Source: Cheiracanthium punctorium (Eukaryota > Arthropoda > Arachnida > Araneae > Cheiracanthiidae). Taken from it: DNA of 64,000 bases. The DNA is taken from contig JAWZYV010011903.1 of the NCBI GenBank assembly GCA_038373885.1, positions 182,549 to 246,548 on the forward strand, given 5' to 3'. Positions within the stretch are counted from its first letter, which is position 1; every line of letters starts with the position of its first letter. Made by a program: the position numbers and the translations under genes. Positions 22,801 through 34,800 of this stretch are shown piece by piece. Under the pieces are notes generated by a model that worked only from the letters and a program-made list of their open reading frames with translations, did not search any database and was not told where the DNA came from.

Positions 22801-25800
22801 CTACTCTCTCCCCATTTTTTTTGTTTGGGCTTTTTTTCTGCTTATTTGTTCTTTCCAATATGGGATACTTGCGTATTATCCCGGCAGTCTGCCAAGACGA
22901 GCAATTTTTTGCCGAGATAAATGCCGGGCACATGAAATTATTAATGGTTTTGAATACGATTGGCAACTCATTTGACGAAAAAACAGTTTGGCAGGAATGA
23001 CCGCCGGGATAATATGTAAGTACCCAATATGGTAACCATAAATTAGGATGCACAGACCTCTGTGCATGGACTTCTGCTAAAGAAGATTGAAATTTTTTCA
23101 ATCAAAACATGTGTTTAGCTCAATAAGTACCTTTTGTCATGTTATTTTACAAAGTTTTAACTATTTTATTTTATCTTTTAAACACCGGGTTCTTTTGAGT
23201 AGCTTTTATCACCATAAATGATTGTATTTCTCTTTATTTTTGGCACTGTAAAATATTATACTGTACATACTTTTTAAAAAATAGTTTAATAGTTTAAAAA
23301 AAAAAAAATTAAAAAATAGTATTTTTAAGCCAGAAACCTCCCAAGCAGAAGGTTTTATCTCAGCTGTTTTTTACATTGAATAATCTATGCAGATTTTAGG
23401 TTAGTGGTTTCCTAGCATTCTACTGTATTTAAAAATACTTTCTTCCCCTTATTCTGATTTAGCTGGAACCTGGCTATTGTTTCTTTGATTTGATATGTGC
23501 AGTAGAGATGAGACGGGTTCAGCCCGAGCCCGAACCCGGCTCGGGCTCGTGAAAAATTTCCATTTTATTGAATATACTCCTTGAAACAGTTTTTAAAAAG
23601 TGATTCATATGGAAAATAAATATACTTAATTTAAAAAAAAAGTAGCGGCACGGGTGCCTAGAAGGCGCGCGAAGCTCTTTGGGTATATCAGAACGGAGTC
23701 TTATATTGCTTAGTTAGTCATGAGATCGGACATTATTTGATAAACATGGATATAAAGAATTAGAAAGTGCATTGAGAACTTGAAACTATATTCTTCTTTA
23801 ATTTGCACAAAGGGCAAAATTTATTGTATCCTATCAATGAAGTAATTAATTTATTTTTATCTGAAATTTCGGGCTCGGATTAAAAGTCCTCGGGCTCGGG
23901 CTTCAAAAAATGAGCCCGAACTCATCTCTAATGTGCAGGTTTTTATCAGGATAAATATTATTAAATCAAATGTGCTATGTTTAATGATTAAAAACTTTAG
24001 TCCAATGTGTTTTTTTTTATATATCAGCCATTCTTGAAAAATACCATTTGTGGCAAGACTATATTGCTCTTCAAGAATCAGTTTTGCAGTCTACTACAAA
24101 AGAATTTTCAAAAGATACTTATGAAAAAGCTGTCTTCAAGGACAAAAAACTTAATAAGTTGTGGTTAAAAGCAGAACAGCAAGGATTTTCTGGTAATGTT
24201 TGTACTTGTTATATCTTATTATTGCATTTGACTAATGTTTTATATGTCATTTTAAATATTTGATATTTTGTTTATAAAAGTTTATTCCACCAAGTAAAAG
24301 GTTCTCACCTGTAATGATAATCAAAATGGTGACATCTATGAAAAAAAAAAAGACTTATCTTTATAAATGGATGGTGAAACAATTCATATTCTGGCAAAAA
24401 CAGCTGTATATATTGAGATTATCTTCAGTTCTCAGATTCTTCTCTCCAGAGGAATAATTGCATATTTGAACATATTGTATTTTCCGATGTATATGTTGAC
24501 TCTGATTTTTCAAGCCTAAAATGCATATTTATTTTATATATTCAAAGTAAAATCCCCATTTTACTTTATGAAAAATGCTAATCCAAAGCGAACTTTGTAT
24601 TGTACATGCTAAGTTTTTGTGTTTTATGCATGTTCCATACACAGCTATTTAATTTAATCACACACTAAATGCTTGTATTACAGATTTTCTAAAATGTATT
24701 CTGAAAGTTTACTTACTCATGCAAAGCAGAACAGCATTTCTGTAGATTTTGTTTTTAAACTCGGCTTTCTAAATTAGTTTCCATATTTATACTTGTTTGT
24801 AGAAAAGAAGAACAAAACGTAAGTGGAAACATTCTATTAAACAAAACTGAGACATAAATAAGCCTATTTTATTTTCTGTTTTCTAGAAGAAGAAATGAGA
24901 ACTTTGAAGGAAGAATTTCAGCACCACCAGAATAAAATTGATCAGTATTATCAGATTCTGAACCAACTTCATAAGGATGAATCCGATGGTGAGTTTCCAA
25001 TTCAATCCTTTAGCGTGCAACCATTTCACATCAATATAGGGCAAAATGCTGGAAAAGTACACCCATTGCCATATCTTAAGTTAACTATCAGTAACATCGC
25101 GGTTGATCGAATTGCCCATTGCATGCAACAGAGTCCTTTTTTGACACAGCCGGCTGTGAAAAAAAGAAAGTCACTGAAAGGACTCGAGCTCTGTAGCATG
25201 TGATGGACGATTCGATTGACTTTGGGACCATCTAACTCTTATTTTTTTTTTTTGTGACTAGCTGTTGAAAGTATTGGAAAGAGGTGGTTTCATGGCTGGA
25301 CCACTGGACATTAAAAGGTTAAATTATGTTGTTGTAAAATAAAAACTCTCTTATTAATAATCATTAACTCTTTGAGGTGCAACGCTTTCCCAATGCTGAA
25401 AAAAGGGCAGCTGTTGCCATCGCTCGACTTAACTACCAGCAAAATGGCGGACGATCGAAACGTTCATCGCGTGCCACAGATCTAGAGACCCTTTTCTGAC
25501 AACAGCTGGCACAGCCAGTCCGCCATCTTGCTGGTAGTTAAGTCGAGCGATGGCAATGGCTGCCCTTTTGTCAGCATTGGGAAAGGGTTGTGCCTCAAAG
25601 GGTTAATTACTCAATATCAGTAAAGTATTCAACCTGACTGGATATTCATTTTGACGACAGCTGGCTGTGCCCGTGCACAGCCAGCTGTCGTTCAAGAGTC
25701 TCTAGATCTGTGGCACGCGATGAGTGTTTCGATCGTCCACCATCTTGCTAGTAGTTAAGTCGAGCGATGGCAATGGCAGCCCTTTTTTCAGCATTGGGTA

Positions 25801-28800
25801 GTCGATCCAGCTGTTCTCGCATTCTTTCATTTTTCAGCAGATGCCAGTGCTATTAAAAATTATCGTGACCATTTTTTTTACGGGAAATGACATGCTGAAA
25901 AGTAAAAGAATTTTCGTGGAGCTATGTCACCCGCAACTATTTTTATAGAAATCAAATCTATTCTTCGTGACTGGCAACAGTCAAAATGTCAGAGTTTGGT
26001 GTTCCCAGAGTGGGAACACTGTGCGTTAAAGGGTTAAAATAATTTGTATATTCAGTAACATATCTTGTGCATAATAAGGATGTGTAACTTTTTATCAAGT
26101 TTGCATATAAAAGTCTAAATAAATGAAAATTTTATGAATAAAAGAGAATTTAAGAAGATAGAAGTTGATCTCACTCTGGGAATTTTTTTTTTTGTTTCTT
26201 GTTTCATGTTTTTTATAACAGTATTTTAGATATTGTCATTTATACATACAGTACTGTCTTAATAATTCGGTGGTTGGTTCATAATCATGCCCCATGTCGA
26301 ATCTGATGCAAACCAGACCAATCACTTTTTGTAAAGAGGCACAGATCTGTCTTTTCAATAAAAAAGACCATTTTTTTTCAGTGGCAAAATCTCTCTAATA
26401 ACAGGGTCCAGATTTATAGATATGTTCTTTAATAGTCCGTTTGATGTTTCAAAGTGAAACGTATGTATCAGGTTGGTCAAGACCTCAGGCTTCTTTAGTG
26501 AGAGCATCAACTCGTTCACTGCCAGGTACATTGCAATGGCTGGGAATCCATTGTACTTTGATATCCTTCTCAGTCTCTATTAGGAAGCTAATCAGTTATA
26601 TGTAAAAGTGTAATCTTTAACTGATTAAAAAAAAAGAGGGTTATTTACCTACAGAAGTTAGTTTATCCTACTTCCTGATGTTAAATTTTATGAATGTACA
26701 TAAGTGGTTTTTTTTTTTTTTTTTTTTTTAACCTTGAACATTAGTAACATGTTAACATAATTACAAATTTAGTGACAGTGAAATTTCACTTTAACCATCT
26801 TTTCAGGATTATGAATCTTCTGTCCTTTGAAATTTGTTATAGCGAGATTTTACTGTATACTAATTTTTATCAAGGTGTCTACCAGATCAAGAAAGTCAGA
26901 AAACGAGGGATAAAAATCACGAATGTCAAGAAAAGGTCACATAATAAGAGTGTTAGGTCACAGAATTTGTCAAAGATTTTGATTTTATTTATCATTGTCA
27001 GTTTTGTTTCCTTGATATCAATTTGCATTTTTCTGTGCAAGAAAGTTGAATTATCCATCACTATTAGGTCAAGAAATGCCCACTAAAGGTCACTAAGAAG
27101 TGTAATAAATTTCAAGACACGAGAAATCATAAATCTGGTAGACATCCTGTTTGTGATGCTAAGATTACATTGAAACATACTGATGCTAACAAATGCAACT
27201 TAAATCTAGATAATATGTTGAATGCTGTTGAGCATTACCTGCAGGCAGAGGAAGGGCAGAAAGTCTGGAAGTCTGAGAATCCCCATCAGGTTCTGAAAGA
27301 GAAGCACGCCGACCTCAAGGCTGGCTACGATTACCTGAATAGCAGGATAATACCCAATTTGAAGAACATGGAATTTGAAGAACCACAGGTCAACAGCCTC
27401 TGGGAAATGGCCAAAAATGCTAGCTTTACACCTGAAGAATTGGAGAGCTTAAAGGTGAAGTGTTCAGTTTTCATTTTTTAACCCTTGGAGGCACAATCCT
27501 TTCCCAATGCTGAAAAAAGGGCAGCCATTACCATCGCTCGACTTAACTACCAGCAAGATGGCGGACGATCAAAACGTTCATCGCGTGCTGTGCAGCACAG
27601 CTGCATAAAAAAGGGTCTCTAGATCTGTGGCACGTGATGAGCGTTTCGATCATCCGTCATCTTGCTGGTCGTTAAGTCGAGCGATGGCAACGGCTGCCCT
27701 TTTTTCAGCATTGGGCAAACTATCCAGCTATTCTTGCGTTCTTCCATTTTTCAGCAGATGTCAGTGCTGTTAAAAAGAATTGTGACCATTTCTTGACGGG
27801 AAATGACTTGCTACAGAGTAAAGGATTCTCGTGGAGCTATGTCACCCGCAACTATTTTTATAGAAATCAAATCTATTCTTCGTGACTGGCAACAGTCAAA
27901 ATGTCAGAGTTTGGTGTTCCCAGAGTGGGAACACTGCGCCTCAAAGGGTTAAAGTATTGTTTAACAGATATGATTTATGAGACAGAGATCTCCCTACTAT
28001 TCCACCAACCTGCATCTAATGGGGAAACAGGACCACAACTAGGGGCACGTGTGCCCTTGTGCTGTTCTGAGGTAGGTGCCAAAATCAGTTACAGTTCCGA
28101 AAAAATAAAGGGCCGCCAAAATTAAGGTCTGCCCTGGATGACAATCCATAGTTTTGGAATTGAATGGGAAAGCTACTATGAAATAGAAAAGAGAAGAAAC
28201 TGAACAGTTGAAGCTCACTTTTGTAAACATTTGCAATTTTATAAACTAGTGAGTAGTCCTAAATATACACCCATAGACTATTTTACAAACAATTTCAGTG
28301 GTCTCTGTGGGTTCATGAGAATGAGCATCAATTGCATTGCCATTCCTAAAATAGAAAAAGTGTAAAAACAGAGGAAAAATTAGAGAGTGATGAAATAAGT
28401 CTCCCCCCCCCTCCCCAAAAAAAAGAAGAAAAAGTTATTATTTATATTATCACTTTATTCTGTCATGGATGACAATGACAGAATAAAGTGATAATATAAA
28501 TAATACGAAAAGCAAAGAAAAAATAAAATAAACCAAGAATAGCAAAGTTTTATAAAAAAATATTAAATAATAATAGAAACTACTCTAAAACAGTTCTTAT
28601 TTTTATATAGTTTGTTGATCTTTCTGTTTTTATTTATGAGCTGAATTTATTAATTATATTTTCATTCCATTCTTTTTTAATAATTCTGTCTTTTCCACTG
28701 ATTATTTGCTGAAAAGAGAGGAGTCAGTATTGAAAAATCTATAATGTATTTTTCAATAAAAAACCAGTGATAATCAGTAATGTTACAGTAGAAGACCAAA

Positions 28801-31800
28801 AATTCGCCGATCCGAAATCCACAAGGCTCTAAAATCCACACTGTCTGTTCAATGTAAACAATGAAATCTGCCCTGCAAGTTCAGAAAACTATATAACCAC
28901 AAAGTAAAACTAAATAAGCTATTCCCACTTGAAAACAAAATTTTTAGGAGTCTGTGAGCTCTAATCTTAACATTGATAACTTTCAAATGACTGACAGTGA
29001 CATAATTGGCACTGAATTATGATCACATGACAGACTCTGATACAGTAACAAGTGAGGAGGATCAAAAAGTTGATAAATTAACATTTAATGAAGGTTAGGC
29101 TGTGAGAAAGAAATATCTCAGATTTGTAGAGCAGCAAAGCTGTGTTACAAACAGAAAATAATGGAAAAAAAAAAAAAAAAAAAAAACTATAATTAGAACA
29201 TCCCAAAATCCTAAACTATTGAATATACATGTTTAAATAACTTGTACTATAATCTCATAATTTTGTATATTGCATTAATCCTCTATTTTTATATCATGAT
29301 TCTAATTATAAGTAACATGATTTGTTTCCCTTGATCTCTATTGTATTTTTTTTTCTATTATTTTCTGAGGGGGGTGGAAATAGAATAAATTTCCCATTAT
29401 GACCCAAAATCCGCAAAATTCTAAAATCTGCACAAGGTCTGGAACCAAGCTGTGCAGATTTTGGGTCTTCTACTGTATTTACAAAAAATTGAGACGAAAA
29501 TTCTAAAGCTGGTCTAATTGGACCATTGTGCTAAGTTTGCAGAAGAAAATACAGTTGAGCTTCCATAAGTTGACCACCTAAGGGCCTGTAACGGAGGTGG
29601 CCAAGTTAGGAAATTTTTAGAAAATACTTAGTACAATATTAGAAAAAATTTAGTAAACTTTTTTAGTATTTTTTAAGGAAAAATTTAGCACTTACTCATT
29701 TTTATTTTTACCGATGGTACAGCACATTTTTATAATTTTTGAAAGAATGATTCAATATGTGTTTAAGCCCTCTCTTTGTTCATTAGGTAACTGCAAAAAG
29801 TACTTTCACAGTTTATAGGTCCATTGAGTATGCTTGGGCAATTTTCTGCAGTGAAATCATTAAATTGCTCAATCATGCACTTTACATAATAGTTTTTGTT
29901 CAGAGTTCGGCACTTTTCAGTTTTATCGTCACTTGGATCATCATCCTCTTTGCCATCCATTTCTTATACCTTAGAGTCCTCACTGTGCTTAGTTGCAGAG
30001 AGTGTCTCGTTGAAGATTGCCTCTGGCTCTGGTTCAACACATGGTACTAACTCATCGTCCATGGTAAAATAATCTTCAAAATCAACTCCATCAAAAACTG
30101 GCAAAGGAGATAGAGGAAGCTCATCCTCTTGCACCGATGTAGCTGTAACAAATCCAGCTTTCCTGAAGCAGTTCTTAGTCGTGGCTCGCATAACTTTATC
30201 CCAAGCAGAATTAATCCAATGAATAGCATTTAAAGCATTTACTGACAATGTTGACAATGACAGTGCAGAAGGACCACACAGGCTTGTGCTTTCACGATCA
30301 CCCATTCCAGGAGTTGAGTTCTGTAGTGCACTTTGAAGGGCCGAATAATGCCTTGATCTAAAGGTTTGTTTTCACAGTTGTGTTTGGAGACAAAAATTTT
30401 AGCTTCACATTTGTGAGATTATTCACTTTCGGGTGGCCTGGGCAGTTATCCGCAGTAAGTAAAATAGATTGCGTCGTTTCCTCATTTCTGCGTCAATTCC
30501 TCTAACCCTCTAAAGCACTGGTCATTCAAGCAGATTCATCCGCTCTCCAAAAAACAGGAAGGTTTTCATGTTTTACATTTTTAAATGCACGAGTTTTGTG
30601 GATTTGCCGATCACGATAGGCTTTAATTTTTCCCCTGTCATACTGGCTCACAGAAGAACTGTAAAAGTTTTCCTCTTTTGTGTGGTTAGTTCCAATTTGG
30701 AACACCACAATTTTATTTACACAGTTAAAAAAAACAATCAGAAAAGCGTTGTGTTAGTTTTTAGAATGAATAACCCAGGATTTTTCTTGCCGCCCTTGGT
30801 ATAGAATGTTGTCAGAGCAAAGAGAGCCAAAAGATGGGATTGAAACACATTTTATTTAACCAATTAACATGTTAGATCAAGATAAAATATTTAAACATAA
30901 TATGCAGCACAATGAACACTATACCAATTATAAGCAAGACTCAGCAGCAATTAACAATGAACCGTGAAATAAAAAGGAGAAATTTTACATTCCTATCTAG
31001 GACACAACTCACAGCTTAATTTAAATCAACGACAAAAGATTTAGATCAAATTAACACCTGCTCCAGTACTGCACAAAAGATCAGGTAACACTCATAGATT
31101 TTGGTAAATAAAAAAAAATTTAAACCCTTGGGTACCCATGGTTGCAAACCAAAAACTTAAATATAAAAGATAATCATGTTTTGCTTGAAATCACAATTTA
31201 TAAAAATTAGCTTAGTTGCTTCTATTGTAAACGAATTATCACTTTAAAGTATGGTACATCTCAACATGCTTAGATTCAATCCCTAATTTTATAGACTTTA
31301 ACAGTAATGATCGATGGTATCAAATATTAGTTGCACAAGCAAAGTAACAAAAAAAGAGAATGAGAAACTAACAAGGGGGTACATTTAAAGAAAAAAAAAA
31401 AAAAAATGCAAAGGTGGAGAGGAAAAAAAAAAAATAAATAAAAATGGCGCAGAGGCACGCCAACGTACTCCTCAGCGTCTGTCATAGGCCCGATTTCAAT
31501 CTTTCACACCTGTGAATCGCCCCAGCGACAGTCCCATATGGTTGAAGATGACGGCCGGGATGCTTGCCGATATGCAAATTAAATGGAATAAAAGTACCTC
31601 ACCATTTTCAGGCGTGCAGGAGAACCATCAGGGGGTAGACAATAGGGTGGCATCTAGACGTCACTGTCAGCACAAGTGCCGGAACGGCGAATCCACGCTC
31701 CGATTTCGGCTTGCTAACGGTCACATGCTCCGGGGGGTAGGTGGGGAGCAATCTCACTATTTCAACATCTACATCGGTGGGGCAATCAGGTGGCGGCTGT

Positions 31801-34800
31801 TAATTGGATTTCATTGTAGAAGAGGCATCAGGGCTGGGCTGGGCTGGGTTGGCGTTGGGGTGTTCTTTTACCCAAAATTTTGTAATTATTCTGGAACCAT
31901 CGATGTAGAATTGAAACTTGCTGCTTAAAGCAACATCATCAGCATCCGTCTTGCATCACCCAAGCCTGGGTGACCAAGAACAATCTTTTTGCTCCTAGAG
32001 CTAAAAATTACACACCTGCATCGTCTGCACCTCCAAGCGTAACTACTGAAAAATCGCACGCTTGCCTCTCATCCTCTCTCCGGAACCGCTACCCTCAGCC
32101 AATCAGAGCCGAGAGTGCTCACCAAGTCATTCTGGGATAGTCCGAACTGGGGGAGTGAAGAAGATTCTAGAACAATTTCGGAGGAAAAGCGCGGGGAAGA
32201 TTAGCGTCATCTCCGAGATCTGATGCAACAGGCACGGAATATGATGCAATAGCATGAAATCGCAGGCAAAACTTAAAAGATGAAAAATTATTGAAAATTT
32301 ACAGGGAGACGCCTAACAGGAGAAATAAGGAAATAAAATAAAGAAAAGCGGGATTACGGGAAGTTACGAAAATTAATTTAAAATAAAAAATCCCATCAAA
32401 ACAACTTTAATGAAAAGGGAGGTATGAAGTACAGCCACTATATTTTAAACTCCTGATTACCCACAGAACGGCAATTAAAAGGTAAATATTAATTTTAAAC
32501 ACCCTGAAGGCGAAAAACGGCCGGTGAAGAGAAAATTTAATCACAAAAAAGGTAAACAAAAGAGAACACTTTACACTGCCAAACAAAATAAATAATTAAC
32601 AGCCCCCCAAAAGTAAGAAATTACGAGGGATATTCGGAAACTAAGGTCCGAATCGTCGTAGCTAATCGAATGTCGTGCAAACATTGAAATGCGCATGCAT
32701 ACCAACTCCCGGCATACCTTGCTCGTCAAACGATGCCATTTGCATTGGTATTGTTGCAGTGTGCTAAGTACAGTGCTACTTCAAAATGTTTAAAACAATC
32801 GATCAGCCCGCCGAATGTGAAATACGGTCAGTGATTTGGTTTTTGACAGCAAAGAACGTTTCAGCAGCGGAAATTCATAGACAGATACGCGACGTGTTGC
32901 TGCATGACAATGCCAGACCCCATTCTGCCAATAACACACAAAATCTGATCAGATCTTTTGGATGGGAACAGATTGACCACCCACCGTACAGTCCAGACTT
33001 GGCTCCGAGTGATTTTCACTTGTTTCGCTACCAAAAGAGTTTCTTGACGGCAAGTGATTCGACACAACTGACGAGGTGAAAAAAGAAGTTCAAGACTGGT
33101 TATCCTCACAGGCGGCAGACTTCTACGACTTAGGCATACAGAAGCTCGTAGAACGTTATGACAAATGTTTAAACAAATATGGAAACTATGTAGAAAAATA
33201 GAGACACATGTAAGGAATTTAAAATATAAAGTGTTTTGAAAAAATCTGTAATGTTTTATGTTTTATAAGTAAACAGACCTTAGTTTCCGAATATCCCTCG
33301 TACATAGTGGTTATTTAAAATTTTAACTAGAAAGATCCTAAATTACTAAAATGTCCTGGGTAAAGGTAAATTAAATTAATCATTAACCAAAGAAAAGGGA
33401 TAATATAGTGACAACACCACATTTGCAAGTGTCACCCTTTATTACTAGACTTCTATCAGGCATTGCTTTAAAGAAGAGACTGCACTCATCAGCATTAAAG
33501 ATGTCCTCATCTTTAAGACCTTCAGTAAACTGTGTGAATTTTTCAATAAACTTCACCACTTTAGCTGAAACCTCATTTGATTCCTCACATGAAATTTTTT
33601 GAGAAATTTCGCATTGTAGTTTGAATTTTTCAAGCCAACCTGCTGATGCTTGGAAGTCCTCTATTTAGAATTCTGCAATTTTATTTGCTTTTTCCTGAAG
33701 CATTGGTCCCTGATAGTCTTGCATTGATTCATCTCATCTCTTTAAACCAGTGAAATGTGGCTTCGTTCACAACATCAAGACATGCTTTTCTGCATTTTCT
33801 TTGCAGTCCCCCATTTTTGGAAGAATGTCTTTCCAGATATTCTTCCCTGCATTTTAAAATGTTGTTCACAGTTGTCTTACTCACACCAAATTTTTCTGCT
33901 GTCTTTCTTTGACTGCTGCTTTCCAGAAAATTAAAAAGGTCCACTTTCTCCTTTAATTTAAGTTTTTTTAGAGTTTTTCTTTATGCTGTTTTTAATGACA
34001 ATTTGCAAATGAAGACCAGTCCCGTCATGACGCGATGTCCAGAAATAAAGAATGGAATGTGTTTCACATTTGAGTGATACATGTTTAACTAAAAGCTTAA
34101 GACAAGCTCCATTTGCTTGGGTGCCAGCTCCGTGGTTGTTAATAGCAACGAGACATTCTCCTTAACAAAAGGATGGATAATCTCTGGCATTTCCCTCCCA
34201 TTATATTATACTGGAAGTGAACAACGAATGGAGCACCACAAGTTGGACGAGTGTTGCTCCGATTGGTCAAACGACTGATAAAGAAATTCCTGGAAACTAG
34301 ATGGAGGAAAAAGCAAATTCAAGAAAAGATCAGTGGTCAAGTTACAGAGTAAAACCTACTAAAAAGTGGTCAACATACAATTTATGGAGGTGGTCAACAT
34401 AGAGAGTAAATCTCCATTAAAAATGCATTGTGACCATTCAAACTAACAAATTTCGGTCAACATAGAGAGGTGGTCAACTTTGGAGTTTTACTGTGACTGA
34501 TAAAAATGAAAAATCATGCTAAATGTTGAAAAAGAAAATTTCTAATTAAAGTATTATGGAATTATTTTTCAATATTTTCTGTTTACTGTTATAATTTTTA
34601 TCTTTGTTGCACTTTCACAGATTATTTTCTAGCTAAAATTTCAATTTTTTCCAAATTCATTGTTTCATTAAACTTTTCAGCTTGTAAAAATTAAGATTTG
34701 TAGCACATTTAAGTGATATAAGGTACATGCAGATTATGTTTAGCTATGTACTCTTGATTTGGCATTTCAGCGAGGCATTTGAAAATTTTGAAATGTATTT

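Larger units (their letters stand above)
30790..33425 (-). mobile_element. LTR-like insertion within the Tigger element (hosting a mariner)
   Basis: It interrupts the Tigger reading frame exactly once. Its edges are inverse TGTTGTCA (30808-30815) and TGACAACA (33407-33414). On the minus strand AATAAA lies about 40 bp from the 3' edge. Without the mariner it is about 1.9 kb, with a GC-richer part at 31440-32200 and a CCAATCAGAG at 32097. No TSD could be read. A solo LTR is my best guess; a non-LTR origin cannot be excluded. Confidence 0.4.
29552..34493. mobile_element. Decayed Tigger (pogo-superfamily) transposon with nested insert
   Basis: Left CAGTTGAGCTTCCATAAGTT and right inverse GGTGGTCAACTTTGGAGTTT then TACTG, with TA on the left and TG on the right. 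The subterminal GTTGACCACC motif repeats several times (34340-34480). It holds a minus-strand transposase relic in two pieces, separated by an insertion at about 30790-33425. Confidence 0.85.

Noticed and set aside
24989..25203. Extension of LRPAP1 exon 4 reading frame
   Set aside because: Follows a clear GTGAGT donor; the sequence belongs to a diverged MITE and has no RAP similarity.
31512..31928. 138-codon plus-strand ORF
   Set aside because: Falls in the GC-richer LTR-like insert; composition explains its length, and no domain or splice signals were found.
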